IMG/VR virus record: IMGVR_UViG_3300032081_000319
Location: 1-22,765 of that record
Direction: 5' to 3' (one strand)
DNA from: a virus
DNA: 22,765 nucleotides
Positions within the stretch are counted from its first letter, which is position 1, and each line of letters begins with the position of its first letter. This document shows positions 15,797 through 22,765 of the stretch, piece by piece. A model generated the notes under the pieces. It worked only from the letters and a program-made list of their open reading frames with translations. It was not told where the DNA came from and did no database searches. The position numbers and the translations under genes were made by a program.

Positions 15797-18700
15797 ATGG
15801 CTGAACCAACACCACAAGTTATCATAGATAATGCTATGGAGAGTGAGTGGAACTACGCCACAGAACTCAACGACCAAAGTTATCTACAACTATTATTACA
15901 ACAAGCACAACAAATGGAAGCGGGCACTCTATCACCAGAGGGTGTAGAACGAGCAAGAGACCCCTTCTCAGCCACTCCAGAGTTGCTCCAGTCTGTTGAC
16001 CCTACCGCCACGCCAGAAGCCCTTCAGGCAGCAGAGACGGCCGCCTTTCCTACAGGTAGAACAGGCAAGCCTACACCAGCAGAAGCAGACACACCAGCAG
16101 GCATAGAAGAAGCAGCAATAGAAGCAGGAACTTTCTTTTCTCCTGAGTATCGCATTCAGCAAAGAATGTTAGAGCAAGGTCTTGTTGACGCTGAAGTAAA
16201 TGCTTTCCGTAGTTTGTTCCAAGCTTACCAAGCAGAGGGTGATAGTCCTACTGTTGCTATGAGAAAAGCAAGACAGGAAATATCTATTATCACTGGTGCT
16301 TACTACACACCGTCAGGACAAATGACCCCTGCTGAACCAACAACAAAGGGTGAGTTCCCTTTCCCAACACAACCAGAAGAACGAGGTGCGTTTGAGAAGC
16401 AGCTTGTTGAGAGCCCCTCGCAAGTAGAAGCAAGAAGCAAAGCACGTAAGGCAGGTGAAGAAGAGTATCAAAGACTGAAGGGAAGTTTTAACTTGGAAGC
16501 CTACGACATTGTGTTTGACGAGAACGACCAACGCAGACCTGTTGAGGAAATAGAACGACGACAAAGAGAAGCAAGACTACCGGTCAATGCTAACATAGAC
16601 TTTGACACAATGAGCCAGCAGTTAGAAGATAGGTTTAAAGCTGAAGACCTCGGTGTTGTAGTGAAGCAAGCATTGGACTATCAACTAAAAGCACAGGGCA
16701 AACCTATTCCAAAGAGGGGAGAGCCAGACTACGGCGACTACACTCGCGCACAGGTAGCTATGTCGGACCATTTCATAGCACAGGTTTTCCAAGAAGAAAT
16801 GGGACAGACCATTGACCCACGCAAAGCTACACTCACAGACAGGTTTGTAAAGGACTTGTTTACTGAAAAGAAAGCAGACGGTTCAGTCCAAGAGAGCAGC
16901 ACAGCAGCAGGGTTACGAATAGCTGGTGGTCTTATCCGTCCAGTCTCAAACCTTATCATAGGTGGAATGACCTATGAGGTAGACGAAGAAGGTAATGTTG
17001 TTGACGAAGACGACATAAACTACAAGCTGTCTGAAACAGTTGCTGAGTTAGTTGACGACGATAGCGTACTTGGTTACATAGGTTATCTTACACCAGCCCA
17101 ACCAATAGTTAGAAAGGAAGGAGCAAGAGAGAGCGGTTATGTTTCTCACGATACATTCTTAGACGCAACACTACACGACATCAAGGTTGGTAGGTTTCTT
17201 GGAGACGACTTTGTTTCTATGCCTTTCCTTGCAGAAGGTTTAGGAGAATATCTTAACACAGACGGTGAAGCAGCAGCTATGTCGTTAGGTCTTATCACAG
17301 AGATAGGCTTACCACTCACACCAGCAGGTGCTGTGGGGATGTCGGTCAAAGGTGTAGGAATGGGAACCGGTGCCATTGGTAAAGCTACCAAGGTTGTTAC
17401 TCGTGGTAAGAAAGGACAGAAGCTCTCAGAGACAGGAGCCTCAATAGATAAAGCAGGAGAGGCACTTCTTCCTGAAAACTTATTACAGACCTCAACAAAC
17501 TACTACCGCTTTAAGCAGTTGGAACGAGCCAAAAGTGAAACAGGAATGCAAGGAACTTTATCTATCAGTGAAGGCGCTGCTCCACGAATGGCCCGAGACT
17601 TTGACTACTCCGTTACTGACGACGCAGGAAAGTTCTCAAAAGAAAAGTATGATAAACTAAAAGCAACAACACCAGACGGAGAGCGTGCTATCAGTGAAGC
17701 AGCAAGCATTCACCAAGAGATAGACGACCTCGCAAGAAACATTGATAACATAAGTGATGAAGAACTGAGTGCTTTCTTAGCACGCAATGAAACAGGAGCA
17801 AAGGTCCAACAGCCACAAGGTGTAGGCACAGCTTCCTTTGAGGCTATTAGTGTTGATGACTTTCGTGCCTTGTTGAGTGAGCCGCAGGCTGGAGTGCCTG
17901 CTCTTAAGACTTCATTCACTTATGAAACATTCCAAACATTCTTGGCTAACAAAGTTCCTAAAGAGTTTATCTTTGTAACACCAACTATGGTTGCTAAGAC
18001 CTCAGCCTACAGACAAGTCTATCAAGACGTACAACAACAGATGACTAACCTCTTCAGTAAGTTTAAGAAGGTAGACGGCGGTGTTCGTTTCACTGGAAGT
18101 GTGGATGAAATGGCCGCAATGGAAGAAGTAGTAAGACTACGAGGCTTAAACATTGACCCAGAGTTTGTTCTTACACCGGTCCAAGTAGGTAAGCTGAATG
18201 ATGTAATGAAAGAAGTTGCGATAGAACAAACACTACTCGCAAGAGGTGAGGGTGGTAAGATAGGATATGTTAGCGACCAAGCTTATGCTAAACTAAACAT
18301 TCCAGAAGCAAGAAGATATCAAGGCACCATTACAAGCCAAGCATTATCTCCCATTGCTCTCTCAGGAATGACCGGTCTTGCTGTCGCTGGACCAGCCGGA
18401 GCATTGGTTGGTTTAGCTGCTGTGCCTATGGTAAAACTATTATCAAACATTCCAGTTGCTGGTAAGGCTGCGAAGGTAGTTGACAACATTATCACAGGGG
18501 TCTCAAAGTATGCGATAGACGCAGCAGAAGCAGGCCAGAACGCCACGCGGACAGTTGGGGGTAGGGTAGGTAGCTATTTCTTTGGGAAGCCCAAAATAAC
18601 CGAAACTATGCCGATAGAAATGAAAAGACTTTTGGAAGGTGTGAAGGGTGAAGTGAGAGCTATCCCAAGAAACTTGGTTATGGAAATGAGTGAAGAGATA

Positions 18701-21700
18701 AAGAACGGGGTTGACCCTGTTGTTGTCTTTGAGAGCAAGTTAGCACAAGCCATTACAGATAACCCACGCTATGATATTGTTATCGCAGGACAGAAGTTAG
18801 CTGACCCCATTCAGGGAGATGACTTGTTTAGCATTGACTTTATCCGTGGTTTCTTTGGAGACGACATAAAGTTTTTGACTGACGAAGAGATACTACGCTT
18901 TGGTTTCGGTGGCTCGGTAACTATTACTGACGCACCATTAGCAACTATGCGTTCAGGCATTGGTAAGTTGCGGTCAAGGTTTACACAGTTAGAGAACCGT
19001 GGCTTTGGTGGTAAGTTTATGGGAGATGACTTTGCTTCTTACTCTACATTATTTATTTTAGAAAGCAGAGCTAAGGCTGTGCTTGATAGCAGACTAACCA
19101 ACGCTTTACAAGAGGACGCATTCCTACAGCAGACTATGGCTACACGAAAGGTTGGTGTTGAGGCTACAGTAGAAGAGACACGAGCATTAGATGTAGAAGC
19201 ATTCGGTCGTGAGTTTGTGGGAGAGGTAGACCGGTCGGCTGCTATCGTAGCAAGAGTTAAAGCAGATATGAAAGCAGGAACAACAAACATTCTTGGACCT
19301 GACGGACAACCAATAGGACCAGCAGTAGCACCACAGCTTACTGTTGTAGAACAAGCACAGCTACAAGGTGTAGTCGGTAGGTTCCAAAGAGTTGTAGAAG
19401 GTAATGCTAACGCTATCACCAAAGGATACTTTAACGGAAAGAAAGAAGCTATGCTACAAGCAGGACTTGACGAAATGGTTGAGGCTGTTATTAGAGGAGA
19501 CGACTACTACACCATCATAAGAAACTATGAAGACAATGTTATTAGAACTCTTGTAAGCGACACACTTGTAAGTGATGTCAAAGCGTTGAGCGATAAACTG
19601 GCTGATGTTCCTTCTGTGAAGGAGGCACTCAAGCTATTGGGTGAAGACCAAAACGTTGACGGCATTATCCGTGGAGCATTGATAGACGCACTGAAGGTAG
19701 AGGACTTTTCTCTACAAGGTCAGGCATTCTTATCTGCTCTGGAAAGAAATGGAATGGTTGTCAACAAGACTACATTCGGTAAGGAAAGCGTCAAAGCATT
19801 ACAGCCTAACATAGTTGCTCTCGGCGACAGTGGCTACATTATGATAGGCAACAAAGGTGTACGCCAAGCCTATGATGACTTGGTGAATAGCTTCAGGACA
19901 GGCAACTATCAGCAAGCTATTGAGAGCCTCAACACAAGAAGCTTAACACTTGGAGACTATGCTGCTAACAGAGTAGGACAGTTTATCAATGGTGTGTCTC
20001 GGTCTATGAGAAATGGTTTGCTCGCAGGTAAATACATTTACAATGGTCGTTACTTGGGAATAAATAACATTAGTCAGCCATTCATTATGGCTACAACCAC
20101 ACCTAACTTTGTTGGTCGTGCGTTGCAAAGAACCTTGACTAACATAGCAACCTTAGGCATTGACCCTATTGCTTTGACAAACACACTCAAGAGAGCAGGG
20201 ACAGCATTGCCCGCTGGTGGTTTAGCAACTGGTGCTACCATTGGTGGTCTAATGTTTGGTGCTCCCATCGCTGGTGGTGTAGCAGGGGCAATAGCAGGGA
20301 CAGCATTGTTAGCCAAGGGAGACCTAACCGCTGTGGTCTCAAGAGCATTTGAGAACTTCTTGATGAAGAACCCAAGCACAAGAACACCGCTTGGAGTTTT
20401 CTATGGCGCAAACAAAATGGACGAGGTTTATTTTACTGACGCATTCGGTAAGCAATGGACTGGCTCTATGCTGAATGACGCTATCAAACGCAACGACATT
20501 TATCTTACTCAGGTTTCATATGAGTTTGGTGAAGACGCTATTGAGGACATTGTAAAGGCAGCAAGAGTTGGAGCACAAGGTAAGGGAGACTACACTTCTA
20601 TTGCTAAGGAAGCTTTGACTTATCTCTTACCAAACAAGAAAAGCTTTGCTAACATTTTAGCTGAGGAGACAGACCTTGCGTTTAGACAGCAGGTGTTTGT
20701 TGCCGGCTTGGGAATGGGACTACCAGAAGACCAAGCAGCAGCATTGGCGAGAGCCTCACTGTTTGACTACGGTGCTATCAACAATAAGTTGGAACGAGAG
20801 TATGCTCGTAAGTTCTTTTTATTCTATGCCTTTATGAGACAGTCAGGGTTGGAGACAACCAAAGCAATGCTATCTCCAAACAGAGCAGCTATCATTGGGA
20901 CACAAGCACGGTTCGCAAACAACCAAAAGAAGAAAGCTGAGTTAGACATTCTACTACAGAGTACACCTTTTGCTACACAAAGAAGAAAGCAACTTGCTTC
21001 GTCTTATGCCTATGTTACGAACGCTTATCAGCAACACTACTATGCTATGTACGGACCAGCATTCCCAATGGTTGAGAGTTATCTACAGCTACAGGATATG
21101 ATGGTGAATGTAGCGAAGCTTGATATTATCTCACCAGCATTAGCAACAGCCGCTGGTTCTTCTCCGCTTACACAACTTGCTTCACAAGAGCTTGTGGAAC
21201 TACGCAGTGGTAAGAGCGACATAGCACCACACGGTTATCTAAGAGATAGAGACCTCGTAGCTATGCAAGGACTGGGGCTGCTAACCAAAGACAACTTAGA
21301 CTTCTTTGACTTGGAGCCAGCAGAGCCACCAAGTAGAGCAAGCTTTACAGTTGCCGGTGATGTAGAAGGACTACCAGCAGAACCACAGTTATTCCCTGAA
21401 GGCTACAGACTTAGGTTCGGTAGCAAGGAAGGTCAAACAAGATACAGAATAATGAAAGGCATTGGCGCAGTAATGGCTATTGACCGTTCACTTATGGACT
21501 ACACCAGCAGTCAGGTGGTAGGCGATAGAGTTGTAAATGACGAGGACGTAAAGTATCGTCAGCTTAGTGATGGCTCTTATGAACTCTACTATCGTGGGTT
21601 GCAAACACCTATCAAAGTTCCTACTTACTTACAGATGGAACTTGACATTCTTAACAAACAACTTCGTGACCTACAAGGGGCAACGAAGGGAACCAAACAA

Positions 21701-21715
21701 CGGAGAAAAAAGTGA
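15797..21715 (+). CDS. Giant internal virion (ejection) protein
   Basis: At 1972 residues (about 215 kDa) this is by far the largest gene, covering a quarter of the window. AGGAG lies 8 bases before the ATG. The N-terminal 300 residues are acidic, Gln/Glu/Ala-rich. Three Gly/Ala-rich hydrophobic stretches could enter membranes: about 491-530 (LGLITEIGLPLTPAGAVGMS), about 846-900 (GMTGLAVAGPAGALVGLAAV) and about 1470-1510 (GGLATGATIGGLMFGAPIAG). The regions between are charged helices. The C-terminus is basic (TKGTKQRRKK). Giant proteins at this position in podoviruses, such as T7 gp16, sit inside the capsid and leave with the DNA to form a trans-envelope channel. I looked for lytic transglycosylase, peptidase and RNA polymerase motifs and saw none convincing. 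The last codons, AGA AAA AAG TGA, include the slippery heptamer A AAA AAG. Confidence 0.72.
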   Translation: MAEPTPQVIIDNAMESEWNYATELNDQSYLQLLLQQAQQMEAGTLSPEGVERARDPFSATPELLQSVDPTATPEALQAAETAAFPTGRTGKPTPAEADTPAGIEEAAIEAGTFFSPEYRIQQRMLEQGLVDAEVNAFRSLFQAYQAEGDSPTVAMRKARQEISIITGAYYTPSGQMTPAEPTTKGEFPFPTQPEERGAFEKQLVESPSQVEARSKARKAGEEEYQRLKGSFNLEAYDIVFDENDQRRPVEEIERRQREARLPVNANIDFDTMSQQLEDRFKAEDLGVVVKQALDYQLKAQGKPIPKRGEPDYGDYTRAQVAMSDHFIAQVFQEEMGQTIDPRKATLTDRFVKDLFTEKKADGSVQESSTAAGLRIAGGLIRPVSNLIIGGMTYEVDEEGNVVDEDDINYKLSETVAELVDDDSVLGYIGYLTPAQPIVRKEGARESGYVSHDTFLDATLHDIKVGRFLGDDFVSMPFLAEGLGEYLNTDGEAAAMSLGLITEIGLPLTPAGAVGMSVKGVGMGTGAIGKATKVVTRGKKGQKLSETGASIDKAGEALLPENLLQTSTNYYRFKQLERAKSETGMQGTLSISEGAAPRMARDFDYSVTDDAGKFSKEKYDKLKATTPDGERAISEAASIHQEIDDLARNIDNISDEELSAFLARNETGAKVQQPQGVGTASFEAISVDDFRALLSEPQAGVPALKTSFTYETFQTFLANKVPKEFIFVTPTMVAKTSAYRQVYQDVQQQMTNLFSKFKKVDGGVRFTGSVDEMAAMEEVVRLRGLNIDPEFVLTPVQVGKLNDVMKEVAIEQTLLARGEGGKIGYVSDQAYAKLNIPEARRYQGTITSQALSPIALSGMTGLAVAGPAGALVGLAAVPMVKLLSNIPVAGKAAKVVDNIITGVSKYAIDAAEAGQNATRTVGGRVGSYFFGKPKITETMPIEMKRLLEGVKGEVRAIPRNLVMEMSEEIKNGVDPVVVFESKLAQAITDNPRYDIVIAGQKLADPIQGDDLFSIDFIRGFFGDDIKFLTDEEILRFGFGGSVTITDAPLATMRSGIGKLRSRFTQLENRGFGGKFMGDDFASYSTLFILESRAKAVLDSRLTNALQEDAFLQQTMATRKVGVEATVEETRALDVEAFGREFVGEVDRSAAIVARVKADMKAGTTNILGPDGQPIGPAVAPQLTVVEQAQLQGVVGRFQRVVEGNANAITKGYFNGKKEAMLQAGLDEMVEAVIRGDDYYTIIRNYEDNVIRTLVSDTLVSDVKALSDKLADVPSVKEALKLLGEDQNVDGIIRGALIDALKVEDFSLQGQAFLSALERNGMVVNKTTFGKESVKALQPNIVALGDSGYIMIGNKGVRQAYDDLVNSFRTGNYQQAIESLNTRSLTLGDYAANRVGQFINGVSRSMRNGLLAGKYIYNGRYLGINNISQPFIMATTTPNFVGRALQRTLTNIATLGIDPIALTNTLKRAGTALPAGGLATGATIGGLMFGAPIAGGVAGAIAGTALLAKGDLTAVVSRAFENFLMKNPSTRTPLGVFYGANKMDEVYFTDAFGKQWTGSMLNDAIKRNDIYLTQVSYEFGEDAIEDIVKAARVGAQGKGDYTSIAKEALTYLLPNKKSFANILAEETDLAFRQQVFVAGLGMGLPEDQAAALARASLFDYGAINNKLEREYARKFFLFYAFMRQSGLETTKAMLSPNRAAIIGTQARFANNQKKKAELDILLQSTPFATQRRKQLASSYAYVTNAYQQHYYAMYGPAFPMVESYLQLQDMMVNVAKLDIISPALATAAGSSPLTQLASQELVELRSGKSDIAPHGYLRDRDLVAMQGLGLLTKDNLDFFDLEPAEPPSRASFTVAGDVEGLPAEPQLFPEGYRLRFGSKEGQTRYRIMKGIGAVMAIDRSLMDYTSSQVVGDRVVNDEDVKYRQLSDGSYELYYRGLQTPIKVPTYLQMELDILNKQLRDLQGATKGTKQRRKK

Positions 21716-21888
21716 AACAAAAAAATAGAAAAGTTTTAGTAGCAGTCGCACCAGCAATAATGAAACTGGCCCTTAAAGCCATTCGTTATGCGAAGGACGG
21801 CTACACCCCTGAAGAGGCAAGAGACTTAGGTGAGAGCCTACTGACGCTTGCTATTACGTTCATTACATTAGCACAAGAGGAGAACTAA
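21712..21888 (+). CDS. 58-residue amphipathic hypothetical protein (GTG start)
   Basis: The ORF starts with GTG in a GTGA overlap with the stop of the giant protein. GGAG (21702-21705) is 6 bases upstream. The protein begins MKQKNRKVLVAVAPAIMKLA and continues with a charged turn (IRYAKDGYTPEEARDLGES) and a second hydrophobic stretch (LLTLAITFITLAQEEN). Two short hydrophobic helices around a charged loop would allow a small membrane-associated protein, but the stretches are short and no holin family is recognised. The frame is also -1 relative to the giant protein and joined to it by A AAA AAG, so it could alternatively be a frameshift extension of that protein. Confidence 0.6.
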   Translation: MKQKNRKVLVAVAPAIMKLALKAIRYAKDGYTPEEARDLGESLLTLAITFITLAQEEN

Positions 21889-21889
21889 C

Positions 21890-22030
21890 ATGCCAAAAGT
21901 AAATGGAAAAAAATATGCTTACACTACCAAGGGTAAAGCAGCGGCCAAGAAAGCTATGGACGCAAAGAAGAAAGCAGCTAAGGCTAAAAAAGCTAAAGCT
22001 TCTAAGAAAAAAAAAAGTAAGAGGATGTAG
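21890..22030 (+). CDS. 46-residue lysine-rich basic protein
   Basis: The ATG begins one base after the previous stop, with GAGGAG (21877-21882) upstream. The sequence starts MPKVNGKKYAYTTKGKAAAK and ends in Lys/Ala runs (KKAMDAKKKAAKAKKAKASK, then KKKKSKRM). Over 40% of residues are lysine. The opening resembles short MPKVxGKxxxYTxxGKAAAKKA proteins that I recall from marine phages. A nucleic-acid-binding or DNA-condensing role is plausible but unproven. A run of ten A (22007-22016) lies within the lysine codons; a slip to the -1 frame there would meet TAA almost at once. Confidence 0.72.
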   Translation: MPKVNGKKYAYTTKGKAAAKKAMDAKKKAAKAKKAKASKKKKSKRM

Positions 22031-22032
22031 TT

Positions 22033-22251
22033 GTGGCAAGTAAAAATACACCTACAAATAAAAAGCTCTACGCATCAGTCAAGGCTGCGGCAAAGAAGAA
22101 GTTTAAAGTTTATCCTTCTGCTTATGCTAACGCTTGGCTTGTGCGCGAATACAAGAAGCGAGGTGGTGGTTACACTACCACTAAGTCAACGAAAGGGAGG
22201 AAAGCCAGTGCCCCAAAAAGCAGGAAAAAAAGCAAAAGCAAAAAAAGGTAG
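22033..22251 (+). CDS. 72-residue basic protein with YPSAYAN motif (GTG start)
   Basis: The GTG start lies 2 bases after the previous TAG, with GAGG 8 bases upstream. The first half is a compact domain, KLYASVKAAAKKKFKVYPSA followed by YANAWLVREYKKRGGGY (about 28-47). This pattern recurs in small basic proteins of marine viruses as I remember them. The tail is purely basic (KGRKASAPKSRKKSKSKKR). The final 44 bases overlap the next gene in another frame. The role is unknown; binding to packaged DNA or to nucleic acid in the infected cell is inferred from charge alone. Confidence 0.68.
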   Translation: MASKNTPTNKKLYASVKAAAKKKFKVYPSAYANAWLVREYKKRGGGYTTTKSTKGRKASAPKSRKKSKSKKR

Positions 22252-22492
22252 AGGTGGACTTGGCCGATGGTTCAGCGAAGAATGGGTTGATGTCAAGACT
22301 GGTAAACCTTGTGGTAGGTCTGGTAAAAATGATAAGAGAAAGTCTTACCCAGCCTGCCGGCCAAGCAAGCGAGTTAGTTCTAAGACACCGAAGACTACGA
22401 AGGAGATGTCTGCTGCCGAGAAACGAAAGTTTAAGAAAGCTAAGACCTCGTCAAAGAAGATACCGTATCAACACAAGAGGAAGAAGAAATGA
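22208..22492 (+). CDS. 94-residue basic protein, DUF5872-like (GTG start)
   Basis: GGGAGG (22195-22200) stands 7 bases before the GTG at 22208, an excellent ribosome binding site. This makes the 94-residue reading preferable to a longer one from the TTG at 22031. The N-terminus is lysine-rich (MPQKAGKKAKAKKGRGG). It is followed by GLGRWFSEEWVDVKTGKPCG (about 17-36) and YPACRPSKRVS with TPKTTKEM, the signature I associate with the DUF5872 family of small viral proteins. The two cysteines (GKPCGR and YPACRPS) may bind metal or form a bridge. The tail is basic (KKIPYQHKRKKK). The gene overlaps its upstream neighbour by 44 bases and its downstream neighbour by 4 bases (ATGA). Function of the family is unknown to me. 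Confidence 0.72.
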   Translation: MPQKAGKKAKAKKGRGGLGRWFSEEWVDVKTGKPCGRSGKNDKRKSYPACRPSKRVSSKTPKTTKEMSAAEKRKFKKAKTSSKKIPYQHKRKKK

Positions 22493-22765
22493 GTTTCGTA
22501 AGAAATAAACTTTACAGTAAAGAATACATTGGACTGTCTGTAGCATTTGACACCACCTATGGGACAAGTAAGAAGCAGGTGGTGAACTTGTTTCCTACCG
22601 CTGACTACACCTACGACCATAGTGTTGCTTGGTCTGGAAACATTCAGTTGATAAGAGTTATGGGAACCCTCACTGGTGGAGCAAGTGATAACATTACTCT
22701 CTGTGCTTACAAGAACCAAGACGGCACAAGGTTAGTCATTGAGCCTACTCAAGCCTCTCTTGTCC
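22489..22765 (+). CDS. Beta-rich virion-like protein, 3' end missing
   Basis: The ATG overlaps the previous stop (ATGA), with GAGG about 9 bases upstream. Ninety-two codons are visible and the frame is open at the window end. The sequence (MSFVRNKLYSKEYIGLSVAF, DYTYDHSVAWSGNIQLIRVM, GTLTGGASDNITLCAYKNQD) alternates hydrophobic and polar residues with glycine turns. It looks like the start of a beta-sandwich structural or fibre protein. It is not recognised, and the missing part could change the call. Confidence 0.6.
   Translation, partial: MSFVRNKLYSKEYIGLSVAFDTTYGTSKKQVVNLFPTADYTYDHSVAWSGNIQLIRVMGTLTGGASDNITLCAYKNQDGTRLVIEPTQASLV

Noticed and set aside
21712-21888. Holin identity for the 58-residue protein
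   Set aside because: The hydrophobic stretches are short and separated by a highly charged loop, and no endolysin gene is adjacent.
22031-22207. 153-residue reading from a TTG at 22031
   Set aside because: Its first half overlaps the basic 72-residue gene out of frame and has no family character; GTG 22208 with GGGAGG is the better start.
1-22765. Absence of CTAG
   Set aside because: I saw none, but CTAG is rare in many bacterial and phage genomes, so it adds little beyond the other word biases.

Overview
The window is a late, structural-gene block of a tailed double-stranded DNA phage. All genes lie on the + strand, packed head to tail with TAATG, GTGA or ATGA overlaps and AGGAG-type ribosome binding sites. 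Base composition looks like roughly 40-45% GC by eye. The short tail-gene set, the three small fibre-like proteins, the giant internal protein and the small lysine-rich proteins suggest a marine podovirus-like phage. That lifestyle is inferred, and the host cannot be read from the sequence.

Layout: the 3' part of the large terminase (1-1061); portal (1111-2730); a zinc-ribbon protein and an acidic small protein (2730-3811); scaffold (3823-4737); major capsid protein (4879-5904); a probable head-decoration protein (5904-6455); two hairpins (6468-6513); two head-to-tail/tail-nozzle proteins (6539-10170); three small fibre-like proteins sharing an N-terminal motif (10160-12478); internal virion proteins including one of 1972 residues (12490-21715); four short genes, three of them strongly basic (21712-22492); and the start of another virion-like protein cut by the window end. 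No RNA gene, CRISPR array, insertion sequence, lysis gene or replication gene was seen. No gene-free stretch exceeds 150 bases.

Two observations stand out. First, the tetramer family RATY (GATC, AATT, GATT and its complement AATC) appears to be absent from the whole window. Every GAT and AAT I could find is followed by A or G, and every ATC is preceded by T or C, where several hundred sites would be expected. TCGA and GANTC also appear absent. The constraint shapes codon choice, such as ATA for isoleucine after purine-ending codons. It points to strong selection on DNA words, either by restriction or by a phage-encoded nuclease. Second, the glycine-zipper protein at 12490 ends in a textbook -1 programmed frameshift signal: the heptamer G GGA AAG, then UAA, then a 10-bp hairpin after a 6-nt spacer. 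The frameshift joins it to the downstream reading frame to make a 564-residue fusion.

The genes follow a packaging, capsid assembly, tail assembly and genome-ejection order.
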